64,000 bases of DNA from Paraburkholderia sediminicola (GTDB taxonomy: Bacteria; Pseudomonadota; Gammaproteobacteria; Burkholderiales; Burkholderiaceae): contig NZ_CADIKC010000009.1 of NCBI RefSeq assembly GCF_902859805.1, positions 248,001-312,000 on the forward strand. The letters run 5' to 3'. Position 1 is the first letter of the stretch. Each line of letters begins with the position of its first letter. The translations under genes and the position numbers were made by a program. The notes under the pieces were generated by a model, which worked only from the letters and a program-made list of their open reading frames with translations, did no database searches and was not told the origin of the DNA. Shown piece by piece: positions 54,843 through 63,233 of the stretch.

Positions 54843-55772
54843 ATGCCTAAACTAACCAAAATCGCGGCGGGCGCGCTGATTGTATTGGCACTGTTGCTCG
54901 GCATTTTCGCGGTAACGCTCTCGCGCAAGCCCGCCGCCGTGCCTGCAGCGTCAGTGGCACAAGCCAGTTTTCCTGTGGTTGTGGCAACCCGTCTACTGCC
55001 AGCCGGCCAGCCCATCACCGCTGACGGATTGCGCGTTCAGTCGTTGCCGATCAATCCGAACGGTGCCTTCACCGATCCAGCGCAGTTGGTAGGCCGTATT
55101 CCGAACGCGGATGTCGGTGCGCAGACACCGATACTGGAAGCTCAACTGTCGTCCGGGATTGCCGAGCGCATTGCGCCGGGTGAGCGTGCGATTGCCGTGC
55201 GCGTCGACGAATCCAATGCGGTCGGCAACAGGCTGCGGCCCGGCAATTTCGTCGATGTTTTCTTCACGCTCAAGCGTGACGGAAACATGGGTGGCAACGC
55301 AGAGATCGATCGGTCGCAGGCGCGCCTCCTGATCTCGAAGCTGCGGGTGTTGGCTTTCGGCAATGCCACGGCTGGCAATGACAATTCGGGAGACCCGAAC
55401 GGAATGGTGCGCACCGCTGTGCTTGCGGTGCCGGTCGCCGACGTCGACCGGTTGACGCTCGCCGAAACCTCCGGTCGTCTTGTATTCGCGTTGCGCAATC
55501 CGAACGATGCCGAAGTCGTCGACGCCGGCGCGTTCGCGGCACTACCGGCAGTGTTGAAAACATCGGGGCAAGCTGGCGGCGAGCCTCTCAAAGATTCGAC
55601 TCGTGCGGCCGCCGGCGTTTCGCTCGACGCGTTATCGGGTACAGCAGGAAACACGACTGGCCGAACACTAGCAGCTCCGCGGATTGCCGCCCCCATGACG
55701 AGGGTTGCAGGCAATACGAGTGGTGCGATTGAAGTTATACGGGGTGGGCGAGCCGAAACGGTCGCTCGATAG
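54843..55772 (+). CDS. rcpC: Flp pilus assembly protein RcpC/CpaB
   Basis: A 309-residue periplasmic protein. One N-terminal membrane anchor (residues 7-27) is followed by a SAF domain (about 45-105: VVATRLLPAGQPITADGLRVQSLP) and a C-terminal RcpC-type domain (AVRVDESNAVGNRLRPGNFVDVFF). It probably helps gate or stabilise the secretin encoded next. The C-terminal 60 residues are Ala/Gly/Thr-rich and likely flexible. Confidence 0.92.
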   Translation: MPKLTKIAAGALIVLALLLGIFAVTLSRKPAAVPAASVAQASFPVVVATRLLPAGQPITADGLRVQSLPINPNGAFTDPAQLVGRIPNADVGAQTPILEAQLSSGIAERIAPGERAIAVRVDESNAVGNRLRPGNFVDVFFTLKRDGNMGGNAEIDRSQARLLISKLRVLAFGNATAGNDNSGDPNGMVRTAVLAVPVADVDRLTLAETSGRLVFALRNPNDAEVVDAGAFAALPAVLKTSGQAGGEPLKDSTRAAAGVSLDALSGTAGNTTGRTLAAPRIAAPMTRVAGNTSGAIEVIRGGRAETVAR

Positions 55773-55811
55773 CAGTTTCAGGGAGCAGGCGGCCAACGCG
55801 CCCAAAACAAA

Positions 55812-57284
55812 ATGAAAGAACGCTTTTTTGCATACGGGACTATGGCGATGTTGTGCGCAGCATCGCTCGCCGTGTCGTCGGTGAGTGATGCTGCCGCTAA
55901 CGCACGAAATGTCGACATCATTGTCGGCTCACAACAATCACTCGCGAGTGGCCACACCTTGCGACGTGTCGCGATCGGCGACCCGACGGTGGCGGACGTG
56001 CTGATCATAAAAGGCGACAAAACGGGTGGCGTGCTGCTGATCGGAAAATCACCCGGCACCACCAGCGTCATGCTGTGGGAGCAGGGTAAAGATGCGCCAG
56101 TTTCCTATACCGTCAACGTGACTACTGCCGCATCGCAGACTCTGCTCGGACCCGATACGCCTGCTGTGAAAGTGCTTGGTGACACCGCGCTGATTTCAGG
56201 CACGACGCCAACTATGGAAAAGCACCAGCGAGCAGTGGCGGCCGCGGAAATCGAGGCGCGTCAGCGTGCGGCTCGCGGCGACGGTGGCACGGGCACCGGT
56301 GGTGCTGCTGGGTTCGGTGCGAGTGGCAAGGGTGGCGGTGCGGGCGGGATTGGTGGCGACGCTGGCGCAGGTGTCGCGACGTACGACACGTCGACGGTCG
56401 CCACGCGCTCGGTGGTTCAGGTCGACGTGCGGGTTGTGGAGTTCAGCCGCTCGGTGCTCAAACAGGTGGGTTTTAACTTTTTCCGGCAGAACAATGGATT
56501 TTCATTCGGCACATTCGGCCCGACGGCGAGCACCTCGGCGACGTTGCCGCCCACGCAGATAGCCCCGAATGTGAGTACGCCGATCGGTCCGGCGCTGGCG
56601 ACGCCGCTGTCCTCCGCTTTCAACCTGGTCTTCAATTCGGCGTCGCACGGTATTTTTTCAGATCTGAGCCTGCTGGAGAGCAACAACCTCGCACGGGTTC
56701 TCGCAGAACCAACGCTTGTTGCGTTGTCCGGACAAAGCGCAAGTTTTCTCGCTGGGGGAGAGATCCCGGTACCGATACCCCAGGGGCTGGGTACCACGTC
56801 GATTGAATACAAACCCTATGGCGTAGGCCTGACGCTCACGCCGACGGTGCTCAGCCCGCAGCGAATCGCGCTGAAAGTGGCACCGGAGGCGAGCCAGCTC
56901 GATTTTGCGAATGCGGTGACGATTAGTGGTGTGTCGGTTCCCGCGATCACCACCCGGCGCGCCGACACGACGGTCGAACTCGGTGACGGCGAGAGTTTTG
57001 TGATTGGCGGTCTAATCGATCGCGAGACGATCTCGAACGTTGCCAAGGTGCCGTTGCTAGGCGACCTGCCGATCATCGGTGCGTTCTTCAAGCAATTGAA
57101 CTACCAGCAGAACGACAAGGAGCTGGTGATTATCGTGACGCCCCATCTGGTGTCTCCGCTTGCGAAAGGTGCAACGTTACCGTCCACTCCAGGCGAGCAG
57201 GCTGAGCAGCGTAACGCTCCAGTGTGGCGAGCGTTGATCGGTGGATTCGCATCTCCGGATGCTGTACCAGGGTTCTCGAAGTGA
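55812..57284 (+). CDS. rcpA: Tad secretin RcpA/CpaC
   Basis: A 490-residue outer-membrane secretin. The signal peptide (1-28) is followed by a pilus-type N domain (about 33-105: NVDIIVGSQQSLASGHTLRRVAIGDPTVADVL). An unusual Gly-rich linker follows (about 155-190, RGDGGTGTGG onward). The secretin core runs from about 230 to 465 (LARVLAEPTLVALSGQSASFLAGGEIPVP, VELGDGESFVIGGLI). It forms the outer-membrane pore for the Flp pilus. Confidence 0.94.
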   Translation: MKERFFAYGTMAMLCAASLAVSSVSDAAANARNVDIIVGSQQSLASGHTLRRVAIGDPTVADVLIIKGDKTGGVLLIGKSPGTTSVMLWEQGKDAPVSYTVNVTTAASQTLLGPDTPAVKVLGDTALISGTTPTMEKHQRAVAAAEIEARQRAARGDGGTGTGGAAGFGASGKGGGAGGIGGDAGAGVATYDTSTVATRSVVQVDVRVVEFSRSVLKQVGFNFFRQNNGFSFGTFGPTASTSATLPPTQIAPNVSTPIGPALATPLSSAFNLVFNSASHGIFSDLSLLESNNLARVLAEPTLVALSGQSASFLAGGEIPVPIPQGLGTTSIEYKPYGVGLTLTPTVLSPQRIALKVAPEASQLDFANAVTISGVSVPAITTRRADTTVELGDGESFVIGGLIDRETISNVAKVPLLGDLPIIGAFFKQLNYQQNDKELVIIVTPHLVSPLAKGATLPSTPGEQAEQRNAPVWRALIGGFASPDAVPGFSK

Positions 57285-57419
57285 GCAGGCGCGAGCATTC
57301 AGCATGTGGCGCGCTCCGGCACGGCGACGAAGCGTTTTGCGCTTCGGTGCAGGCCGCGCGCCGCGGCGAGCAGTACAAGGCGGCGGCGCTTCAGCCAATG
57401 CCGCAACAGGATGTCCAAC

Positions 57420-58661
57420 ATGAACGCGAGAACGCATTCATTGACTGAACGGGCTGTCACCGATTCCTTCGTGTTCGCGTCATTGGTTGACGAGCACGTG
57501 CGTTGGCTCGTCGAAACGCTGATCGCAGCAGGGCGGGTCGAAGCGGTGACGCTTGACCCGGCGACGCTTACGCAACGCATTGCGGTGCTCAATCCGTCGC
57601 TGGTATTCATCGACTTTTCGGGCGGCCGAGCGGCCGCTGCGAGTGCTGCCGCAAGCACGGTGCGTGCAGCCTATCCGGGACTGCAAATCGTTGCCATAGG
57701 TTCGCTTGCCGAGCCGGAGAGCGCTATCGCCGCGTTGCGTGCCGGGGTGCGCGACTTTATCGATCTCTCCGCTCCCGCAGCCGATGCACTACGTATTACG
57801 CATCAGGTCATCGACAATCTTGTCGAACCGGTCAGCCGGCACGGCCGTGTGACGGCGCTGGTGGGCGCACGCATCGGTATGGGTGTCAGCACGCTCGCCG
57901 CGAATCTGGCGGTCATGTTGCAGCGTCGCGACGTCGAGCAGGGCCGGCAGGCGGCGTTGCTCGATCTTGGGTTGCCGGCCGGCGATGGTTCGTTGTTGCT
58001 CAACACGCGCAGCGAATTTCATTTCGTTGAAGCGGTGCGCAACTTACGCCGCTTCGATCAGACCTTCGTTCACACAGCACTTTCGCATCACGCAAGTGGT
58101 CTTGCGTTTACCTCGCTACCGCCGAACCTGGCGGAGATGCGCGAAGTGTCGTATTCGTCGTCAATCAGTTTGCTGAATCGTTTGCGCGCTTTCTTCGACC
58201 AGCAGATCGTCGATCTCGGAGGCTTCTCCAGCAGCGAGTTCATCGCGCACGTGGTGCAGTCTGCGGACGAGACCTGGTTAGTGTGCGATCAGGGGGTGGC
58301 GTCAATTGTATCGGCGGTCGGCGTGCTCGACTCGTTGCGCGAGGAGGGTATCGACTTGGGAAACGTGCGATTGATCGTCAACAAGTTCGATCCGGACCTT
58401 GGCCTGAGCGCCGTCCAGATTGGTCAGCGTCTGGAAATTCCATTACTCGCTACTTTGCCTGAACGGCGCGTGGCACTCGGTCAGACTGCCAATCAAGGGC
58501 ACCTGTTGGTCGAGGCGGCGGTGCGCGACCCTTACGTCCGTGCGCTGGAGCCGCTTATCGAACGCCTCGGCGGCGCCGCTCGCGCATCAGCGCAGTTGCC
58601 AGGCAAGTCTGCGCTTGGTGCTCTCAAGCGCCTTATTCCAACCTCCACCAAGCGGTCATAG
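57420..58661 (+). CDS. tadZ: Tad pilus localisation ATPase-like protein TadZ/CpaE
   Basis: A 413-residue protein. A receiver-like N-terminal domain (about 15-125, LVFIDFSGG, LRAGVRDFIDLSAP) precedes a ParA/MinD-like domain. The Walker A region reads VGARIGMGVSTLAANLA: the two usual Lys residues are missing. It is a deviant ATPase, as known for TadZ proteins that mark the pole for pilus assembly. AGGA lies 8 nt before 57420; 57411 is an alternative start. Confidence 0.92.
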   Translation: MNARTHSLTERAVTDSFVFASLVDEHVRWLVETLIAAGRVEAVTLDPATLTQRIAVLNPSLVFIDFSGGRAAAASAAASTVRAAYPGLQIVAIGSLAEPESAIAALRAGVRDFIDLSAPAADALRITHQVIDNLVEPVSRHGRVTALVGARIGMGVSTLAANLAVMLQRRDVEQGRQAALLDLGLPAGDGSLLLNTRSEFHFVEAVRNLRRFDQTFVHTALSHHASGLAFTSLPPNLAEMREVSYSSSISLLNRLRAFFDQQIVDLGGFSSSEFIAHVVQSADETWLVCDQGVASIVSAVGVLDSLREEGIDLGNVRLIVNKFDPDLGLSAVQIGQRLEIPLLATLPERRVALGQTANQGHLLVEAAVRDPYVRALEPLIERLGGAARASAQLPGKSALGALKRLIPTSTKRS

Positions 58662-58664
58662 ACG

Positions 58665-60014
58665 ATGGTAAAAGAGATCGAATTCGCCGACGACGTGCCA
58701 TCGTTCGCGCAAAGCCAGCAGTTCCAGGACATCAAGAACGCGGCGCACGAACATCTGCTCACTCGCATCGAGGAACTGGGTTCCGAGTTCGGCCGGTGGT
58801 CGCGTAATGCGATCAACCAGTTCGTCGATCTGGAAATGGACAGCTTTGTCCGGCTGCGCAGAATCCCGATCAACGAAGCCGAGGTCCGCGCGATCGCAGA
58901 GGCGCTTACCAAAGAACTCGCGGGCTTTGGTCCCATTGAGGATTTGCTGAACGATACGGCCGTTGAAGACATTCTGATCAACGGCTACAACGACGTATAC
59001 GTGTCGCGCCACGGTATTCTGACCAGAATTCAAGTGCGCTTTGCCGATAACGCGCATCTGCTGCGGATTGTTCGACGGATTCTGGCACCGATCGGTCGTC
59101 GTCTGGATGAGTCGAATCCTATGGTCGACGCGCGCTTGCCGAATGGCGGTCGCGTCAACGTGGTGATCGAACCGCTGTCGATCGACGGTCCGATCGTTTC
59201 GATACGCAAGTTCCGCAAGGATCCGCTGCGCCCCGACGATCTGCTCGGCAATGGCACGTACAGCCCGGAAATAGGCGCACTGCTCGAAGCAGCGGTGGCC
59301 GCACGTTGCAACGTGCTGGTGTCTGGCGGCACGAGTTCGGGGAAAACGTCGCTGCTTAATGCACTGGCATTTCACATTCCCGAAGTAGAGCGTGTGGTGA
59401 CGATCGAGGACACGGCAGAACTGTCGTTAAACCACCCGCACGTGGTGCGGCTTGAAAGCCGCCCGGGTGGATTTGACGGCGCGGGTGTTGTGACGATTCG
59501 CGACCTTCTGCGCAATACCTTGCGGATGCGCCCGGACCGGATCATCGTCGGCGAAGTGCGCGGCGGCGAAGTGCTTGAAATGCTGCAGGCGATGAACACC
59601 GGTCACGACGGCTCGATGGGTACGGTCCACGCCAGTTCGCCGCGTGAATGTCTCTACCGGTTGGAGATGCTGGCGGGGTTCGCCGGCTTTCAGGGTACCG
59701 AGTCGAGTTTGCGCCGCCAGATCGCCAATGCGATCGATTTCATTGTGCAGATTGGCCGGCTGTCGAATGGTCGCCGGCGGATTTTGTCGATCACTGAAGT
59801 GACCGGGCTTTCCGACAACATTATCGCGACTCAGGAGCTCTATCGTTATGAGCCTGTGGTGGCGCAGGATGGGGAAGAACTGGATCAATGGGTGTCGCTC
59901 GGTATTCATCCGCATTCGCCCAAGCTGGCGCGCTTCCGACAGGCGCTCGGCGGGGGCGGCGGAACGGACTTTGGTGGCGGCACCGGCGGGTTCGGCGGGG
60001 GCTTCAATGTCTAG
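58665..60014 (+). CDS. tadA: Tad pilus assembly ATPase TadA/CpaF
   Basis: A 449-residue hexameric secretion ATPase (VirB11/GspE superfamily) that powers pilus extension and retraction. Walker A GGTSSGKTS lies near 221-229, the Asp box VTIEDTAELSLNHPHVV and Walker B-like RPDRIIVGEVRGGE follow, and the His box is GHDGSMGTVHASSP. It lies 3 bp after tadZ, ends in a Gly-rich tail, and overlaps tadB by 8 bp. Confidence 0.96.
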   Translation: MVKEIEFADDVPSFAQSQQFQDIKNAAHEHLLTRIEELGSEFGRWSRNAINQFVDLEMDSFVRLRRIPINEAEVRAIAEALTKELAGFGPIEDLLNDTAVEDILINGYNDVYVSRHGILTRIQVRFADNAHLLRIVRRILAPIGRRLDESNPMVDARLPNGGRVNVVIEPLSIDGPIVSIRKFRKDPLRPDDLLGNGTYSPEIGALLEAAVAARCNVLVSGGTSSGKTSLLNALAFHIPEVERVVTIEDTAELSLNHPHVVRLESRPGGFDGAGVVTIRDLLRNTLRMRPDRIIVGEVRGGEVLEMLQAMNTGHDGSMGTVHASSPRECLYRLEMLAGFAGFQGTESSLRRQIANAIDFIVQIGRLSNGRRRILSITEVTGLSDNIIATQELYRYEPVVAQDGEELDQWVSLGIHPHSPKLARFRQALGGGGGTDFGGGTGGFGGGFNV

Positions 60015-61014
60015 CACGGTCATGGTCTTTGCCGCGCTCGCGCTGCTGTGCGCAGCGGGTGCGTTGCTGATATTGCAGCGCGGCGCGCAACGCGAAGACC
60101 AGGCGAGCACCAAACGCTTCATCGACAGCCGGATGGTTGTTGCCCAGCCGGCAGTGTCTGCACCGGTACCCCATACCGCCACTGCGCGCCGGACGACGCC
60201 TACGGTTTCGTTTGCACCACAGGCTCCCGCAGCCGGCGCGGAATGGACCGAATACTGGCGTTATCTCAAGGCGCGGATCGGTTATTCGTTCGCAAACCTG
60301 ATGAATCGTGCGGGACTGGGAAAAGCGCGTGCGCCCGCACTGATCGTCTTGGGCGGCGTGCTGACGCTGTGCCTCGTGGCGGCAAACCAGGGCGGCGCAC
60401 TGGCAGCCGTTGTGACATTGCTTGCATGTCTTGTGTTTCTCTACTTCGTGCTGTCGATACGCGCCCACAGGCGTCGCCAGGCAATCGTTCGGCAATTGCC
60501 ATCGTTTCTCGACGGCATTGTTCGTCTGATTACGCTTGGCAACAGCGTGCCGGCGGCTTTCCAGGCCGCACTGCAAACCACGGAAGCACCACTGCGCGAG
60601 TGCCTGGATTATGTCTCGCGGATGCTGCGATCCGGTGTCGAAATTGATCGTGCGCTCTCTCACGTTGCGTTGCTGTATGGCGCTCGCGAGCTGGAACTGG
60701 TGGGTGCAGTACTGCGTCTGTCGGTCAAGTATGGTGGCCGGGCCGACGTTATGCTCGATCGGATGTCGTCGTTCATGCGTGACCTGGAACAGGCAGAGCG
60801 CGAGCTCGTGGCGATGTCATCGGAAACGCGCTTGTCGTCCTGGGTACTCGGTATGTTGCCGGTCGGGATCGGCGGGTTCCTGATTCTCACAAATCCGAGC
60901 TATTTCGGATCGATGTGGTTCGATCCGAGCGGACGCCAAATACTGTATCTCGCCTTCGGCCTGCAACTACTTGGCGCATATTTGTTGTACCGGTTGGCTC
61001 GGCTGAAATCATGA
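60007..61014 (+). CDS. tadB: Tad platform protein TadB
   Basis: A 335-residue inner-membrane protein with a T2SSF (GspF-like) domain. Membrane segments lie near 3-23, about 100-160 and 275-330. The conserved IVRQLPSFLDGIVRLITLGNSVPAAFQ and GAVLRLSVKYGGRADVMLDRM stretches mark the TadB family. The start at 60007 overlaps the end of tadA by 8 bp; the in-frame codon at 59848 lies inside tadA. Confidence 0.93.
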   Translation: MSSTVMVFAALALLCAAGALLILQRGAQREDQASTKRFIDSRMVVAQPAVSAPVPHTATARRTTPTVSFAPQAPAAGAEWTEYWRYLKARIGYSFANLMNRAGLGKARAPALIVLGGVLTLCLVAANQGGALAAVVTLLACLVFLYFVLSIRAHRRRQAIVRQLPSFLDGIVRLITLGNSVPAAFQAALQTTEAPLRECLDYVSRMLRSGVEIDRALSHVALLYGARELELVGAVLRLSVKYGGRADVMLDRMSSFMRDLEQAERELVAMSSETRLSSWVLGMLPVGIGGFLILTNPSYFGSMWFDPSGRQILYLAFGLQLLGAYLLYRLARLKS

Positions 61015-62012
61015 CAATGCAACCAAATTATCTGATTGCCCTTGCGCTCGGTCTGGTGGCGCTTGCTTCGCTGCTGATCGCAGGACTTCTGATCGTACGG
61101 ATTTCGGCCGCGCGGCGGAGCGACCGTACGCTTATGCAAGCACTCGACGAACGAGCGTTGCAAAACGCTGTCGCAGCAGCGGCACGCGGCACCGTTGGCG
61201 CTCAGGGCAAGCAGAGTGCGAGCACGCCGGCGAGAGGCATGAAGGGATTGTTGGAGCGCTTTGCGCATGCCGGTGTCCGTTGGCTTGATACGCCGATTGG
61301 CCGGCATATCGTAGCGGAGGAAGATCGCCGCCTGCTGGAGCAATGCGGCTTTGTCGATGTGCGTAGTCGTGGACTTTTTCTGACCGCCAGGATCGCGGGC
61401 GCAATCGTGCTGCCACTGCTCGCCGGCACGATTGCCAGCGGTCGTATTGACGGGTCGCGCTACGTGATGCTGGTGATTGCCGCGGTGGCGTGCGGCATCA
61501 TGATCCCGAAGGTTGTATTGAGCCGGCGCGCGGCGGCACGGCGCCGCGGCGTCGTCGATGAATTGCCGATGTTGGTCGATCTTTTGCGCTTGCTCCAGGG
61601 TGTCGGCTTGTCACTGGATCAGAGTCTCCAGGTGATGGTCAGTGACTTCCACGGAATATTGCCCGTACTGTCAAGCGAGCTGGAGATAGCACAGCGGCAG
61701 TTTGCCGCCGGCCGCACTCGGGAGCAATCGTTGCAGCGGCTTGCTTCAAGTTACGAAAATGAGGACTTGCGAGCGGTGGTGCGTTTGCTGATTCAGGTCG
61801 ATCGGCACGGCGGGGCGGTGCAAGAACCGCTTAAGCAGTTTGGTGACCGACTACGCGAAACGCGCCGCGCGATGTTGCGCGAACGGATTGGCCGAATGGC
61901 GGTGAAGATGACCGGCGTGATGATCTTGACGTTGCTTCCAGCGTTAATGATCGTCACTGCTGGTCCCGGAGTTCTGTCGGTATCACATGCGCTGAATGCG
62001 ATGAATCGGTAG
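61011..62012 (+). CDS. tadC: Tad platform protein TadC
   Basis: A 333-residue inner-membrane protein, second GspF-like subunit. Hydrophobic segments lie near 7-30, 120-165 and 300-325. The conserved VVDELPMLVDLLRLLQGVGLSLDQSLQVM and VRLLIQVDRHGGAVQEPLKQF motifs mark TadC. The ATG at 61011 overlaps the tadB stop by 4 bp. Confidence 0.93.
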   Translation: MTMQPNYLIALALGLVALASLLIAGLLIVRISAARRSDRTLMQALDERALQNAVAAAARGTVGAQGKQSASTPARGMKGLLERFAHAGVRWLDTPIGRHIVAEEDRRLLEQCGFVDVRSRGLFLTARIAGAIVLPLLAGTIASGRIDGSRYVMLVIAAVACGIMIPKVVLSRRAAARRRGVVDELPMLVDLLRLLQGVGLSLDQSLQVMVSDFHGILPVLSSELEIAQRQFAAGRTREQSLQRLASSYENEDLRAVVRLLIQVDRHGGAVQEPLKQFGDRLRETRRAMLRERIGRMAVKMTGVMILTLLPALMIVTAGPGVLSVSHALNAMNR

Positions 62013-62016
62013 GGAT

Positions 62017-62859
62017 ATGGCGATGAAGCTTAATGTGAGACCAAATGGCTTTGTACGGGTGGCTCGGTGCGTCGCTCCCGGCATCGCGCTCGCACTGCTC
62101 GGCGCTTGCGCAAAAGATATCGGCTATGGTGTCGGCGCACAGGCGGAACGCCAGGCGTTGATCCAGCAAGCTAATCGGGACCCCGCGCCGGACACTCCGG
62201 GAATGTATCTTGGCCTGATCGACCGCATGCAGTCGCAAGGGCTGTACTTCGCGTCGCTCGCGCATATTGACGCCTACGAAAAGCAGTACGGAGTGACGCC
62301 CGACACGATTCTATTGCGTGCCGACGCCTTGCGCATGACCGATCAGCCCGCGGCGAGTGCGGTCGCGTACGAACGATTGCTGCAAACGCCGCTTGCGTCG
62401 CGTGGACACCGTGGCTTGGGGTTGATTGCAGGCGCATCAGGCGATTTCAATCGTGCTGCAGACGAGTTGCTGCAGGCGGCGCAACTGGCGCCGACAGACG
62501 CTTCAGTGCTATCGGATCTCGGCTACGCGCGCATGCGTGCCGGTGACATCAGGGGCGCTCGTGTTCCGCTGATGAAAGCCGCGGAGCTTGACCAGAACAA
62601 CCCGAAGATCGCCAGCAATATTGCTCTGTATCTGCTCGTCGAGGGGGAGACGGACCGGTCGCAAGCATTGATGAATCAGCAGAAGTTTTCGCTTGATGTG
62701 CGTACGGCAATCCGCAATGAAGCGGCCAAAGTCGTCGCCGCCGCGCGCACGCAGGCACAGGGAGCAGGGCGGTCGCAAGGGGTCCAGCCAGGGACTGTCG
62801 CCAGTACGCAGGGAACGATGGAACCCGCGCCGCGCTTGCTGCAGCGGTTCGCACAATAA
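62017..62859 (+). CDS. tadD: TPR lipoprotein TadD
   Basis: A 280-residue outer-membrane lipoprotein with lipobox LGAC near residue 31 (ALALLGACAKDIGYG). Tetratricopeptide-like repeats occupy about 85-225 (YEKQYGVTPDTILLRADALRM, AADELLQAAQLAPTDASVLSDLGYARM). TadD is needed for pilus biogenesis and is thought to act as an assembly scaffold or pilotin for the secretin. It starts 4 bp after tadC. Confidence 0.92.
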   Translation: MAMKLNVRPNGFVRVARCVAPGIALALLGACAKDIGYGVGAQAERQALIQQANRDPAPDTPGMYLGLIDRMQSQGLYFASLAHIDAYEKQYGVTPDTILLRADALRMTDQPAASAVAYERLLQTPLASRGHRGLGLIAGASGDFNRAADELLQAAQLAPTDASVLSDLGYARMRAGDIRGARVPLMKAAELDQNNPKIASNIALYLLVEGETDRSQALMNQQKFSLDVRTAIRNEAAKVVAAARTQAQGAGRSQGVQPGTVASTQGTMEPAPRLLQRFAQ

Positions 62860-62884
62860 CAGGCCGACGGGCAGGAGAGACCAT

Positions 62885-63232
62885 ATGAAATACCTGGGAA
62901 AAATTAGGCGAGTGCGGAGGCTGGCGTGCTGGGCGTTGATCGCGGCGCTGGCAGGCGGCACGCTGGAAATTGCGCACGCTCAGGCCGTATCTGCACCGCC
63001 GGTCGCACGCAGCGAAGTCGGTCATGCGGCGACGGCATGGCTCGATCTGCAACGTAGTAATAGTCAGGCCGCTCCGGAGCAGCCAATGCTCGGCGAAGAG
63101 GCTGGTCTGGCGTACCGGCGTTACATGGGGTCGTTCAATTCGAAAATTCCCGAAACCTACGGCTCGGCGATCAATCAAGGCAGCGGAGGCGGGCAGGGCG
63201 GCGGCATGAGCGGGCAACTGCCTCAGAATTGA
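62885..63232 (+). CDS. Small exported protein of the tad locus (DUF3613-like)
   Basis: A 115-residue protein with a signal peptide (cleavage near residue 33, AHAQAVSAPP). A short helical region follows (SEVGHAATAWLDLQRSNSQA, AGLAYRRYMGSF) and a Gly/Gln-rich tail. AGGAGAG precedes the ATG at 62885. Its place between tadD and tadG and its length suggest DUF3613, found in Burkholderia tad loci; the assignment is from memory. Confidence 0.72.
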   Translation: MKYLGKIRRVRRLACWALIAALAGGTLEIAHAQAVSAPPVARSEVGHAATAWLDLQRSNSQAAPEQPMLGEEAGLAYRRYMGSFNSKIPETYGSAINQGSGGGQGGGMSGQLPQN

Positions 63233-63233
63233 T

